Shown here: in pieces, positions 17,203 to 25,079 of the stretch
How the letters are laid out: every line of letters begins with the position of its first letter
How positions within the stretch are numbered: the first letter of the stretch is position 1
Assembly: GCF_014205225.1 (NCBI RefSeq)
Contig: NZ_JACHNB010000001.1
Location: forward strand, 8,475,501-8,539,500
Direction of reading: 5' to 3'
Origin: Actinoplanes octamycinicus
GTDB lineage: Bacteria > Actinomycetota > Actinomycetes > Mycobacteriales > Micromonosporaceae
Length of the DNA stretch: 64,000 nt
Notes under the pieces: generated by a model
Databases searched by the model: none
Told to the model about the DNA's origin: nothing
The model's input: only the letters and a program-made list of their open reading frames with translations
Translations under genes and position numbers: made by a program

Positions 17203-18158
17203 CGGCCGCCTTCCGAGGGTGAACCGGCCGTCCCCGGCACGCCCGAGGGCACACCGGAACCGGCCACGGACGGGGCGCCCGACGGAGCGGGCGGAGGGGT
17301 GCTCGGCGACGCCGACCGCAGCTTCAGCTCCGGCGCCGCGTTCAGCGTCACGTTCTTGACCTTGGACGCCTCGAACGACAGGCCGAACCGGGCCGCCAGC
17401 GTCTGGAAGAACTTCCCGGCATAGCCGTCCCGGAAGTCCTTGGCCAGGTCGCCCGGGCCGATCGCGATCACCTCGTACGGCGTGGTCACCGGCCGGGTGT
17501 CGACCAGGATCGCCTCACCGGCCTGCCGGATCGTCGACGTCGCGGTCAGCCGCTGCCCGTTGATCGCGATCGCCTCGGCGCCGGCCGACCACAACGCGTT
17601 CGCCGCGAGCTGCAGGTCGATGTCCTTGACCAGGCCCTCGATGCGCCGCTCGCCGGTCACCGCGTCGACCGAGGCCGGACCGTCACCCAGAACGATCTTC
17701 GCGCCGGAGCCGCGCACCGGGGCCAGCCCGGTGGCCGCCTCCAGGTTGCCGATCCCGGCCACCGCGGCCCCGCCCAGCTCCCGCTCGCGCAGCTCGGCCA
17801 CCTGATCGGCGAGCTGGTCGGCCCGCGCCTGCAGCGTCTCGGTCTGCGCCCGGCGTTTCTCCACCTGGGCGACCAGAGCGTCGCGGGCCTTGGCCCGGCC
17901 CGGCTCGTCGGCCACCGTCTGCTGATAGCCGACCACCAGCAGGAACCCGATCACCCCGGTGATCACCAGGGCGAAGCCGCTGGTCAGATGCTTGCGGGCG
18001 CCGGTGCGCCGGTAGCCCTCGGCGCGCCGGGCGGCAGCGTCGGCATAGCCTGGATCCAACGGGTTCTGGAACAGCGCGGTGAGGAAATCCGGGCCGTAGG
18101 TCCGCCGCCCGGACGACTCGCCGTCCGGATCCGGCGTCGAGCCGGCCGGCATGGTCAC
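17199..18158 (-). CDS. DUF881 membrane protein (Rv1823-like)
   Basis: A 319-residue DUF881 protein. A cytoplasmic N-terminus of about 57 residues is followed by one transmembrane helix (LTSGFALVITGVIGFLLVVGY), a coiled-coil of about 45 residues (AQVEKRRAQTETLQARADQL) and the DUF881 domain (about 120-275). A Pro/Ser/Gly-rich tail ends the protein. I chose GTG 18158, which overlaps the stop of the phosphatidyltransferase gene as GTGA. The open frame continues 36 codons further upstream inside that gene but reads as Arg/Ala-rich shadow sequence. The 3' end overlaps sbp. It is the first of the two DUF881 genes flanking sbp. Confidence 0.87.
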   Translation of the reverse strand: MTMPAGSTPDPDGESSGRRTYGPDFLTALFQNPLDPGYADAAARRAEGYRRTGARKHLTSGFALVITGVIGFLLVVGYQQTVADEPGRAKARDALVAQVEKRRAQTETLQARADQLADQVAELRERELGGAAVAGIGNLEAATGLAPVRGSGAKIVLGDGPASVDAVTGERRIEGLVKDIDLQLAANALWSAGAEAIAINGQRLTATSTIRQAGEAILVDTRPVTTPYEVIAIGPGDLAKDFRDGYAGKFFQTLAARFGLSFEASKVKNVTLNAAPELKLRSASPSTPPPAPSGAPSVAGSGVPSGVPGTAGSPSEGGR

Positions 18159-18775
18159 GGCGCGACCGCCGGCGCGGCGCCCGGCCGGTCCCGGTCGGCG
18201 CGCAGCAGCTGCGCGGCCTGCATCAGATAGAGAACGCCGGCCGCCCAGTAAAGCCCGAGCGCCCACCAGGCCAGCCCCCAGCCGACCGGGGTGGCCCAGC
18301 CGTCGATCGACGGCACCGCGGCCGCCAGCAGGATCACCGGGAACGCGGCGAGCAGCACGAACGTGCCGGTCTTGCCGACATAGTGCACCGGGGGCGGGCC
18401 GTAGCCGTGCCGGCGCAGGATCAGCAGCGCGATCCCGACCACCACCTCACGCAGCAGCAGCGCGCCGGTGAACCACCACGGGACGACCTCGCGGACGGTG
18501 AAGCCGATCAGCGTGGCCAGGATGTAGAGCCGGTCGGCGAACGGGTCGAGCAGCTCGCCCAGCCGGGACACCGAGTTCATCCGGCGGGCCACGTAGCCGT
18601 CCACCCAGTCGGTGGTGCCGCCGACCGCGAGCACGATCACCGCTGCCACGTCGTGCTGCGGGCCGAGCAGCAGATAGAGGAAGAGCGGGACGCCCAGCAG
18701 CCGGATGAAGCTGATCACGTTGGGAATCGTGAAGATCCGGTTGGAGGTCTCGATGGACGGCGCGGGCTGCGACAT
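18155..18775 (-). CDS. CDP-alcohol phosphatidyltransferase (PgsA2-type)
   Basis: A 206-residue integral-membrane CDP-alcohol phosphatidyltransferase. The catalytic signature DG-x2-AR-x8-G-x3-D-x3-D is intact in GTTDWVDGYVARR through GELLDPFADR. About six transmembrane helices cover the protein. Family members transfer a phosphatidyl group from CDP-diacylglycerol to an alcohol; the PgsA2 position in this cluster suggests phosphatidylglycerophosphate or a related phospholipid, but the acceptor is not defined by the motif. I chose ATG 18775 (MSQPAPSIETS), preceded by GAGGAAG, over a GTG 19 codons upstream. It heads the operon, overlapping the following DUF881 gene by 4 nt. Confidence 0.87.
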   Translation of the reverse strand: MSQPAPSIETSNRIFTIPNVISFIRLLGVPLFLYLLLGPQHDVAAVIVLAVGGTTDWVDGYVARRMNSVSRLGELLDPFADRLYILATLIGFTVREVVPWWFTGALLLREVVVGIALLILRRHGYGPPPVHYVGKTGTFVLLAAFPVILLAAAVPSIDGWATPVGWGLAWWALGLYWAAGVLYLMQAAQLLRADRDRPGAAPAVAP

Positions 18776-18917
18776 CGCCACGACTTCCTCTCCCCCTGGG
18801 CTGCGACTCTCCGGGCCCGGGCACCGAGACACCGGGGTCGCCGAGCCACTATAACCACCTGCCTACCGAGTGCCGTCGCGCAGTCACGCCCGCCACACCC
18901 GCTAATGCGTCCTAGGA

Positions 18918-18937
18918 GGCTAGGCACCTGCCTAGCC
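18918..18937. promoter_or_regulatory. Perfect 9-bp inverted repeat between pgsA-type and ECF genes
   Basis: GGCTAGGCA, CC, TGCCTAGCC forms a perfect 20-bp palindrome at 18918-18937. It lies 143 bp upstream of the phosphatidyltransferase operon and 57 bp after the ECF sigma stop (both genes on the minus strand). A related half, CACCTGCCTACCGAGTGCCG, occurs about 70 bp away at 18856, making a direct repeat of CACCTGCCTA plus CCG. It could be an operator for the operon or a compact terminator for the sigma gene; a 2-base loop favours protein binding. Confidence 0.5.
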
Positions 18938-18993
18938 GGTGCCGCCGGGCCGTGCCCGGCGTCCTGCTCGCCCTCGTCCCGAACCGGCGAAGG

Positions 18994-19959
18994 TCAGCGG
19001 CGCTCGAACAGCGACCACAACGAGGGCGCCACCGGCACCGGCAGGTGCCACCCCGTCGTCTCCAGCCAGGTCGTGGTGTTGATCACCCGGCCGCCGTCGA
19101 CATCCAGCATCACCAGCGCGAACGGGACAAAGCCGGCCCCCTCCGGCCGCATCTGCCAGAACGCCGGCTGGCCGGAAGCCGCCACCGGCACCAGGCGTTG
19201 CCCCACGCACGCCGCCTCCGGCGCCGCCATCGCGATCCCGATCTGGTCGCGCCCGCGCAACCCCCAGGCGAACGGCGGCATCGACGTCGTCGCGTCCTCG
19301 TGCAGCAGCGCCACCAGCCCGGCCACGTCATGCGCCTCGAACGCCGCGCAGTACCGGCTCAGCAGCTCCCGCTGCTCCGGATCGCCCGGCCGCAGCACCT
19401 CCCCCGGCCGCGGCGCCACCGACCGCAGCGTCTCCCGCGCCCGCTGCAACGCGCTGGTCACCGACCCCGCCGAGGTCTCCAGCAGCTGCGCCACCTCGGC
19501 CGCCGGCCAGCACAGCACGTCCCGCAGGATCAGCACCGCCCGCTGCCGAGCCGGCAGATGCTGCAGCGCCGCCACGAACGCCAGCCGCACCGTCTCCCGC
19601 CGCACCACCAGCGTCGCCGGATCCTGCCCCAGGTCCAGCACCATCCCGTCCGGAACCGGCCGGACCTCCGCCCCGGCCGCCAGCAACGCCCCGAACGGCT
19701 CCCCGGCCCGCGCCACCGGACTCAGATCCACCGGCAGCGCCCGCCGCGCCGCCCCGCGCAACAGATCCACACAGACGTTCGTCGCGATCCGGTAGACCCA
19801 GGTCCGCACCGAGGCCCGCTCCGCGTCATACCGGTCCGCGGCCCGCCAGACCCGCTCGAACGTCTCCTGCACCGCGTCCTCGGCCTCATGCCCCGACCCG
19901 AGCATCCGGTAGCAGTAGCCGGTCAGCTCGGTCCGCAGCCCCGCCAGCGCCTCCTCCAC
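18994..19959 (-). CDS. ECF sigma factor with C-terminal SnoaL-like domain
   Basis: A 321-residue ECF-type sigma factor. Region 2 is YCYRMLGSGHEAEDAVQETF plus the following WRAADRYD (about 15-45), with the -10-binding VRTWVYRIATNVCVDLLR after it. Region 4 (about 135-185) is LPARQRAVLILRDVL through LETSAGSVTSALQRAR. The last about 120 residues form a SnoaL/NTF2-like domain (ELLSRYCAAFEAHDVAGLV onward). Extended ECFs with such tails (SigG/SigJ-like groups) often lack a classic anti-sigma factor, and the tail modulates activity. No anti-sigma gene is next to it here, which fits. The stimulus is unknown. Upstream lies a long repeat-rich gap. Confidence 0.88.
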   Translation of the reverse strand: MEEALAGLRTELTGYCYRMLGSGHEAEDAVQETFERVWRAADRYDAERASVRTWVYRIATNVCVDLLRGAARRALPVDLSPVARAGEPFGALLAAGAEVRPVPDGMVLDLGQDPATLVVRRETVRLAFVAALQHLPARQRAVLILRDVLCWPAAEVAQLLETSAGSVTSALQRARETLRSVAPRPGEVLRPGDPEQRELLSRYCAAFEAHDVAGLVALLHEDATTSMPPFAWGLRGRDQIGIAMAAPEAACVGQRLVPVAASGQPAFWQMRPEGAGFVPFALVMLDVDGGRVINTTTWLETTGWHLPVPVAPSLWSLFERR

Positions 19960-20814
19960 CCCCCGACCCTAAATCCCCCGCCCTCCACCGTCCCGGCCCA
20001 CTGTCCGCCGCCCTGATTCGCTCCCCGCCTTCCTGCCCCGCACCCCGGACCCCTGGCCCGCATCCGCCTTCCTGCCCCGCACCGCGCCTTCCTGGCCACA
20101 CCCGCACCGCGCCTTCCTGCTCCGCATCCCGCACCTGGCCCGCATCCCGCACCTGGCCCGCATCCCACTCTCCTGGTCCGCCCGCATCCCGCTCTCCGGG
20201 TCCGCACCGCGCCTTCCTGGCCACACCCGCACCGCGCCTTCCTGCTCCGTATCCCGCACCTGGCCCGCATCCCGCTCTCCTCGCCCGCATCCCGGACCCT
20301 TGGCCGCATCCCCTCTCCCGGCCCGCTGTCCGCAAGATCAAGATCAACTGCGCTTTCCGGTACGACTCGGTGTCCCGTGTCCTCGGCCCGCGAGACCGCG
20401 GCCACTGACGGACCGCAGCGCGTGTCGTGCGGGCAGGCTGGCCCTCAGGGGTGCCTCGCCCGCCCCGAGAAACCGCTGACGGCCAGCCGGGGCCGTGATT
20501 CGCGCAGCAGTCGTCCCAAAGAGCCCCGGACGGCCAGCGGAACCGTCGGTCACGCGGCGCCGAGGGACCCATGACCGCCAGCCGGAACCGCCAGTCCCGC
20601 AGCGTCGCCCGAGGCCCCCAACGGCCAGCCAGAACCGGCAGTCTCGCGGCGGATGCCCGAGGCCCCGGCGGCCAGCTGGGACAGTCGGTCGCGCAGCGGT
20701 CGCCCGGCGAGCGGATGCCGTACCGAAAAAAACCGGAAGCGGACCGATTAATCCCGCGCGGCGGATCCGTATGCCCTCTGATGCTCGCCGCAGGCGGGCC
20801 TGGAAGGAGTTGAC
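19960..20814. other. 855-bp gene-free, repeat-rich intergenic region
   Basis: I find no credible gene. The left half (19990-20330) is dense in CCGCATCCC, CTGGCCCGC and CGCGCCTTCCTG words. The right half (20400-20720) has looser repeats around GACGGCCAGCCGG and CCCGAGGCCCC. Two copies of the dispersed CGTACCGRAR motif, in opposite orientation, lie at 20355 and 20719. The last 80 bp are less G+C-rich (CGAAAAAAACCGG, ATTAATCC) and probably hold the promoter of the gene at 20815. Confidence 0.7.
20077..20275. repeat. Direct repeat of about 73 bp with 125-bp period
   Basis: A block beginning CCGCACCGCGCCTTCCTGG and running through GCTCCG, ATCCCGCACCTGGCCCGC occurs at 20077 and again at 20202 with only a base or two changed. 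Within each block CGCACCGCGCCTTCCTG is itself doubled. The intervening DNA is made of shorter variants of the same words. Antisense ORFs through this area are repeat artefacts. Confidence 0.85.
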
Positions 20815-21435
20815 ATGCGGACCGAGGTGACCGGGGCGATCGCCGCCCAGCGGACGGAGCTGGCCGAGCTGCTCGCCGGGTTGAGCGAGGAACAGTGGGA
20901 CGCCGCGACGCTGTGTGCCGGGTGGCGGGTGCGGGAGGTGGTCGCGCACATCACGCAGCCGTTCCGGATGTCGACGGCCGGGTTCCTGCGGGAGATGGTG
21001 CGGTCCGGTGGGCGGTTCGGCCGGATGGCGGACCGGACGGCGCGGCGGGACGCGGCGGCGATGAGTTCGGCGGAGTTGCTGGCCGCGGTACGCGACAACG
21101 TGCAGCATCCGTGGTCGCCGCCGGGCGGCGGGATGGTCGGCGCGCTGTCGCACGACGTGATCCACGGGCTGGACATCACGCTCGCGCTGGATCCGGACCG
21201 GGTCGTGCCGGCCGAGCGGCTGTCGCTGGTCCTGGACGGCATGACCCCGAAGAGCGTCGGCTACTTCGGCGCCGACCTCTCCGGCGTCCGGCTGGTCGCC
21301 ACCGATCGGGAGTGGAGCCTCGGCGCCGGCGAGCCCTTGCACGGCCGCGCCCAGGACCTGCTCATGGTGGTCTGCGGCCGCCACCTCCCACCGGGTCTCC
21401 TCACCGGCGCCCCGGCTCCCCGCTTCACCGCCTGA
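20815..21435 (+). CDS. Maleylpyruvate isomerase/DinB-like (mycothiol-dependent family) protein
   Basis: A 206-residue protein of the mycothiol-dependent maleylpyruvate-isomerase N-terminal (DinB-like) family. The family opening is clear: IAAQRTELAELLAGLSEEQWDAATLCAGWRVREVVAHI, where the His of VAHI is one metal ligand. A second cluster, LSHDVIHGLDITLAL, supplies further His/Asp ligands typical of the four-helix bundle, and the remaining about 60 residues form a small alpha/beta tail. Members use mycothiol, which fits an actinomycete host, but many paralogues act on unknown substrates. ATG 20815 has GGAAGGAG seven bases upstream, a strong site. It is monocistronic as far as can be seen. Confidence 0.82.
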   Translation: MRTEVTGAIAAQRTELAELLAGLSEEQWDAATLCAGWRVREVVAHITQPFRMSTAGFLREMVRSGGRFGRMADRTARRDAAAMSSAELLAAVRDNVQHPWSPPGGGMVGALSHDVIHGLDITLALDPDRVVPAERLSLVLDGMTPKSVGYFGADLSGVRLVATDREWSLGAGEPLHGRAQDLLMVVCGRHLPPGLLTGAPAPRFTA

Positions 21436-21888
21436 CCCGAGCCGCGACCGCCGCCCGCTCCCCCACCGGCCCACGTCGCCGGCGGCGCCGGGCAGCAGCG
21501 CCTCGACGCCGCCCGCTCTCCAAGCGGCCCACCACCCGCTCCCGAACCGGCCCACCGCCCACTCCCGAACCGGCCCGCCGCCCGCCTCACCGGAGCGGCG
21601 GGCCACGGACCGTCCGCCCGGAGAGGGTCGCCCGCTTCACCACACCGGCAGCACCGCCGACCGCCGCCAGCCCCTCACCACCCGGTGCGCGGCGCGGCGT
21701 TGTTCCTCTCGGTAACTGGGACGGTGGCCGCCGGACGGGTCGGGCGCGTCGTAGAAACGGGCATTTTCCGGCGGCCCGTCCGGAGGAACGACAGCGGAAC
21801 GGACCTGGCACGGCCCGCCGGTGACGTGCGGCGAGTCAAGAGATCGGGTGGGGCGAACCGCCCGAACGGGCACAGGGAGGCGTAAATA
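21436..21888. other. Gene-free region upstream of the AraC regulator
   Basis: About 450 bp with no supported gene. The first 170 bp are made of loose CCCACC/CGCCCGCTC/GAACCGGCC repeats. The middle contains ACGGGC and GCCCGT about 11 bp apart around an ATTTTCC island, a weak hairpin near 21760-21783. The end (21840-21888) leads into the AT-rich promoter of the AraC gene. Confidence 0.6.
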
Positions 21889-21907
21889 ACACTGGTTGGC
21901 GCAGTGT
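21889..21907 (+). promoter_or_regulatory. AT-rich dyad upstream of AraC gene
   Basis: ACACTG at 21889-21894 and CAGTGT at 21902-21907 form an inverted repeat that extends imperfectly outwards (TAAATA on the left, GTGTTTA on the right). It is the only strongly AT-rich segment in the gap and lies 25 bp before the chosen start, so it likely marks the promoter/operator, possibly autoregulated. Confidence 0.45.
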
Positions 21908-21932
21908 GTGTTTACCGGTCAAGCTGGCTTCC

Positions 21933-22898
21933 GTGCAAGCGACAAGTCACCACATCACCGACATAGACGAGGCCCGCGCGATCCTCCGGAAGAACTTCTA
22001 CCCGCTCGACGTGGAGGTTCTCAACCCGGTGCCCAGCTGGACCGCGCATTTCGAGGTGGGTGGTGACGACCGGGTCACCCTGGGCGTGCTGGATTTCGGG
22101 GTGGACGTCCGGATCAGCGCCGGCGAGACCGGCGCCTACCACGTCAACCTGCCGCTGACCGGCGCGGTGACCTGGCACCAAGGGCGCGGCGAGCTGCGCC
22201 GCGCCGAGGCCGGGCGGACCGCGGCGGTGAACCTCCCGGTCGGCGACGCCTACCTGGACTCCTGGGACGGGGACTGCCGGCTGCTCGCCGTCAAGATCGG
22301 CCGCGGCGAGCTGGAGAGCCAGCTGGAGCGGATGCTGGACCAGCCGGTGCGCGGCCCGATCGACTTCGCCCCGGTGCTCGACGTCGACACCGGCGCCGGC
22401 GCCAGCTGGGCCCGGCTGGTCCGGATGGTGGCCACCGACACCGGCACTCCGGAGGGCCTGACCGGGCACCCGGTGATCGGCACCCGGATGCGGGAGGCCC
22501 TGGTCACCGGGCTGCTGCTGGCCGCCGACCACCGCTACCGCGGACCGTTGGAGCAGCGCACCCCGGCCCTGGCCGCGCCGGGCGCGATCCGCCGCGTGGT
22601 GGAGGCGATGCGCGCCCAGCCCGGCCGGCCGTTCACGGTGGCCGACCTGGGCGAGATCGCCGGCGTCGGCGCGCGGTCGTTGCAGCAGAGCTTCGCCCGA
22701 TACGTCGGGATGCCGCCGATGACCTACCTCCGCCAGCTGCGGCTCGGGCTGGTCCACGAGTGCCTGCGCGCCGCCGACCCGGCCACCACGACGGTGGCCC
22801 AGGTGGCGTACCGCTACGGGTTCACCCACCTGGGCCGCTTCGCGGTCGCCTACCGGGAGCGCTACAACGTCTCCCCCTCGGAGACCCTCCGCGGATGA
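21933..22898 (+). CDS. AraC-family regulator with cupin-like sensing domain
   Basis: A 321-residue AraC/XylS regulator. The N-terminal about 190 residues are an AraC-binding-like (cupin-related) domain (for example GAYHVNLPLTGAVTWHQGRG). The C-terminal double HTH (about 225-320) reads FTVADLGEIAGVGARSLQQSF, YVGMPPMTYLRQLRLGLVHECL and VAYRYGFTHLGRFAVAYRERY. I chose GTG 21933 because an earlier in-frame GTG (21906) falls inside the AT-rich dyad. The protein is a paralogue of the one at 46873-47856, sharing the same domain order and near-identical HTH landmarks (FTHLGRF, YRERF/Y). The effector is unknown and no obvious target operon is adjacent. Confidence 0.85.
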   Translation: MQATSHHITDIDEARAILRKNFYPLDVEVLNPVPSWTAHFEVGGDDRVTLGVLDFGVDVRISAGETGAYHVNLPLTGAVTWHQGRGELRRAEAGRTAAVNLPVGDAYLDSWDGDCRLLAVKIGRGELESQLERMLDQPVRGPIDFAPVLDVDTGAGASWARLVRMVATDTGTPEGLTGHPVIGTRMREALVTGLLLAADHRYRGPLEQRTPALAAPGAIRRVVEAMRAQPGRPFTVADLGEIAGVGARSLQQSFARYVGMPPMTYLRQLRLGLVHECLRAADPATTTVAQVAYRYGFTHLGRFAVAYRERYNVSPSETLRG

Positions 22899-22945
22899 AC
22901 GCCGCCGACGAGGCCGGCCGCGGTCAGGACGCCGGGCGGCGCCCT

Positions 22946-23093
22946 CAGCACGGCCGGCCGCAGTCAGAACGCCAGGAGCCCCCAGCACGGCCGGCCGCAG
23001 TCAGAACGCCAGGCGCCCCCAGCACGGCCGGCCGCAGTCAGAACGCCAGGCGCCCCCAGCACGGTCGGCCGCAGTCAGAACGCCAGGCGGCGC
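22946..23093. repeat. 37-bp tandem repeat, about four units
   Basis: Units starting near 22946, 22983, 23020 and 23057 share CAGCACGGCCGGCCGCAGTC followed by AGAACGCCAGG; the last is slightly altered. No unique spacers separate the units, so this is a minisatellite, not a CRISPR. It fills the gap between two convergent genes and could vary in length between strains. Confidence 0.9.
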
Positions 23094-23124
23094 CCCCAAG
23101 TAAGACCGGCCGAGGTGAGGACCG

Positions 23125-25077
23125 TCAGCGGCGCCCCCGGCGAGCCCGCACATAGTCGTCGATCACGTAACGGCCCAGCTCGGCGGCGTCCGGGCTGAAC
23201 ACCCGCCCGCCGTTGCGCCGGGCCACCGCGCCCATGAACCGCTGCAGGCCCGGGTCATCGCCGAGCATGAACACGTTCAGCGTGGCGCCGTAGCGGGTCA
23301 GCAGATCCACCTCCCGCACGGTCGCCTGGACCGTCTCCGGCGTCGGCGGCCACCAGAACATCGCCTCCCCGTCGTCCTCCAGGTGCGCGGTCGGCTCACC
23401 GTCGGTGACCACCAGGACCACCGGCTCCGAGCCCGGATGCCGCCGCAGGTGCCGCCCGGCGAGTTTGAGCGCGTGCTGCAGGTTGGTGCCTTTCTCCATG
23501 GTCGGCTCGATCGCGGCGAGCTCGCCCTGGGAGAGCGACATCGCATACTTCCCGAAGCCGATGATCTGCAGCGCGTCCTGCGGGTATTTCGTGGCGACCA
23601 GGTGCGACAGGGCGAGCGCGGTCTGTTTCATCGGGCCCCAGCGCCCGTCGGCGAACATCGAGTACGACAGGTCCACACACAGCGCGACCACCGCGGACGC
23701 CCGGCGCTCCGTCTCGGCCACCTCGAAGTCGTCCGGCTCCAGGCGTACCGGAAGGGTGGCGACGCCGCGCGAAGCGGCCCGGCGGCGGACCGCGTTCCCG
23801 ATCGTGCGGACCACGTCGAGCGGCTGGTCGTCGCCGAACTCCCAGCGCCGCGACGAGCCGATCAGGTCACCGGCGGCACCCGCGTCCCGCATGTCGTGCT
23901 CGCCGCGCTTGCCCGCGATGTCGTGGAAGATCTTCGACAGCGCGCTCTGGCCGAGCCGGCGCAACGCTTTCGGCGACAACGTGAAGCCCTCGCCGTCGCG
24001 CTCCACCCAGCCCTGCCGGCGCAGCTCCCGCTCCAGCTCGCGCAGCCGGCGCAGGTCGTCGGCCGCGGACCGGCCGAGCTGGCGCTCCACCGCGTCAACG
24101 TCGACGTCGTCCAGGGTGGCGCCGGGATGCTCCTGGCCCAGCTGGTCGATCAGCTCGTCCAGGTCGCCGATCTCGCCCAGGGCGGCGGCCGCGTCGCCGT
24201 ACCCCAGATCGCCCTGGCCGCGCATCCGCTCGCCGCGGCCCCAGTTCATCCCGGGCCGCAGCGCCCGCAGGTTGTCGGTCAGCTCGGCGAGCTGACCGCG
24301 CAGCGGGCCGTCGCCGAGCGCCTGGTCCATCAGATTTTGCAGCTCCTCGCGCTGCTGCGGGCTGAGCGAGCGCATCAGCCGCTCGGCCGCGGCGGCCTGC
24401 CGGGCCAGCGAGTCGATCAGCTCGTCGATGGTCTCCGGGCTGTCCGGGAAGAACCGGCCGTGCTTGGCCATGAAGTCACGGAACGCATCGTCGGTGTCCT
24501 CGCCCCGGGCATGCTTCTCCAGCAGCCGGTTGAGGTCGCCCACCATCTCCGAGACATCCGAGAAATCGCCGTTCTGCAGGGCGTTGCGCATCCCGGCGAA
24601 GCGCTGCTCCACCACCTCCTGACGCAGCCCGTCCAGGATCTGCCGGTAGATGTCCCGGGCCTCCGGCGAGGCCCAGTCGTACTCGGACAACTCCGCGATG
24701 GCCTGCGAGGTGGACCGGGGCAGGTTGTCCAGGACGGCCTCGTTGAACCGGGCGTCCACGTCGTCGCGGGCGCTGAGCGTGTCCCGCTCGGCGGCCAGCG
24801 CCTGGTCCAGCATCTGCCGGGCCCGGGTGACCGCGCCGTCCAGGTTGCCCCGGCGCAGCGCCTCGCGCCGCAGCCGCCGGGCCCGCTCGCGCAGCGCGTC
24901 CAGCCCGCCGGCGTCCCGCGGGCCGCGCCGGATCAGGTCGCGGAGCGCGTCACGCAGGCTGTCACCGCGCATGACCCGCTCGCCCATCTCGTCGACGGCG
25001 GCCCGCACGTCGTAGGGCGGCGCCAGCGGATCCGGCCCGTCCCGCCAGGCGCCGTACCGAAAGACGTTCCCCGACAT
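23125..25077 (-). CDS. VWA-domain protein (CoxE/magnesium-chelatase-partner type)
   Basis: A 650-residue cytoplasmic protein with a C-terminal von Willebrand A domain (about 460-640). The MIDAS motif is DLSYSM in VALCVDLSYSMF, and VVLVVTDGEPTAH supplies a further metal-site acidic residue. The N-terminal 450 residues are helical and highly charged. Such proteins work with a MoxR-type AAA+ ATPase in complex-assembly or metal-insertion chaperoning, as in MoxR-VWA pairs. ATG 25077 begins MSGNVFRYGAW; the frame stays open upstream only as a shadow of the ATPase gene. It lies 2 bp downstream of that gene and must be co-translated. The client is unknown. Confidence 0.87.
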   Translation of the reverse strand: MSGNVFRYGAWRDGPDPLAPPYDVRAAVDEMGERVMRGDSLRDALRDLIRRGPRDAGGLDALRERARRLRREALRRGNLDGAVTRARQMLDQALAAERDTLSARDDVDARFNEAVLDNLPRSTSQAIAELSEYDWASPEARDIYRQILDGLRQEVVEQRFAGMRNALQNGDFSDVSEMVGDLNRLLEKHARGEDTDDAFRDFMAKHGRFFPDSPETIDELIDSLARQAAAAERLMRSLSPQQREELQNLMDQALGDGPLRGQLAELTDNLRALRPGMNWGRGERMRGQGDLGYGDAAAALGEIGDLDELIDQLGQEHPGATLDDVDVDAVERQLGRSAADDLRRLRELERELRRQGWVERDGEGFTLSPKALRRLGQSALSKIFHDIAGKRGEHDMRDAGAAGDLIGSSRRWEFGDDQPLDVVRTIGNAVRRRAASRGVATLPVRLEPDDFEVAETERRASAVVALCVDLSYSMFADGRWGPMKQTALALSHLVATKYPQDALQIIGFGKYAMSLSQGELAAIEPTMEKGTNLQHALKLAGRHLRRHPGSEPVVLVVTDGEPTAHLEDDGEAMFWWPPTPETVQATVREVDLLTRYGATLNVFMLGDDPGLQRFMGAVARRNGGRVFSPDAAELGRYVIDDYVRARRGRR

Positions 25078-25079
25078 GA

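Noticed and set aside
22946..23093. Possible CRISPR array (37-bp repeats)
   Set aside because: No unique spacers lie between the units; it is a minisatellite.
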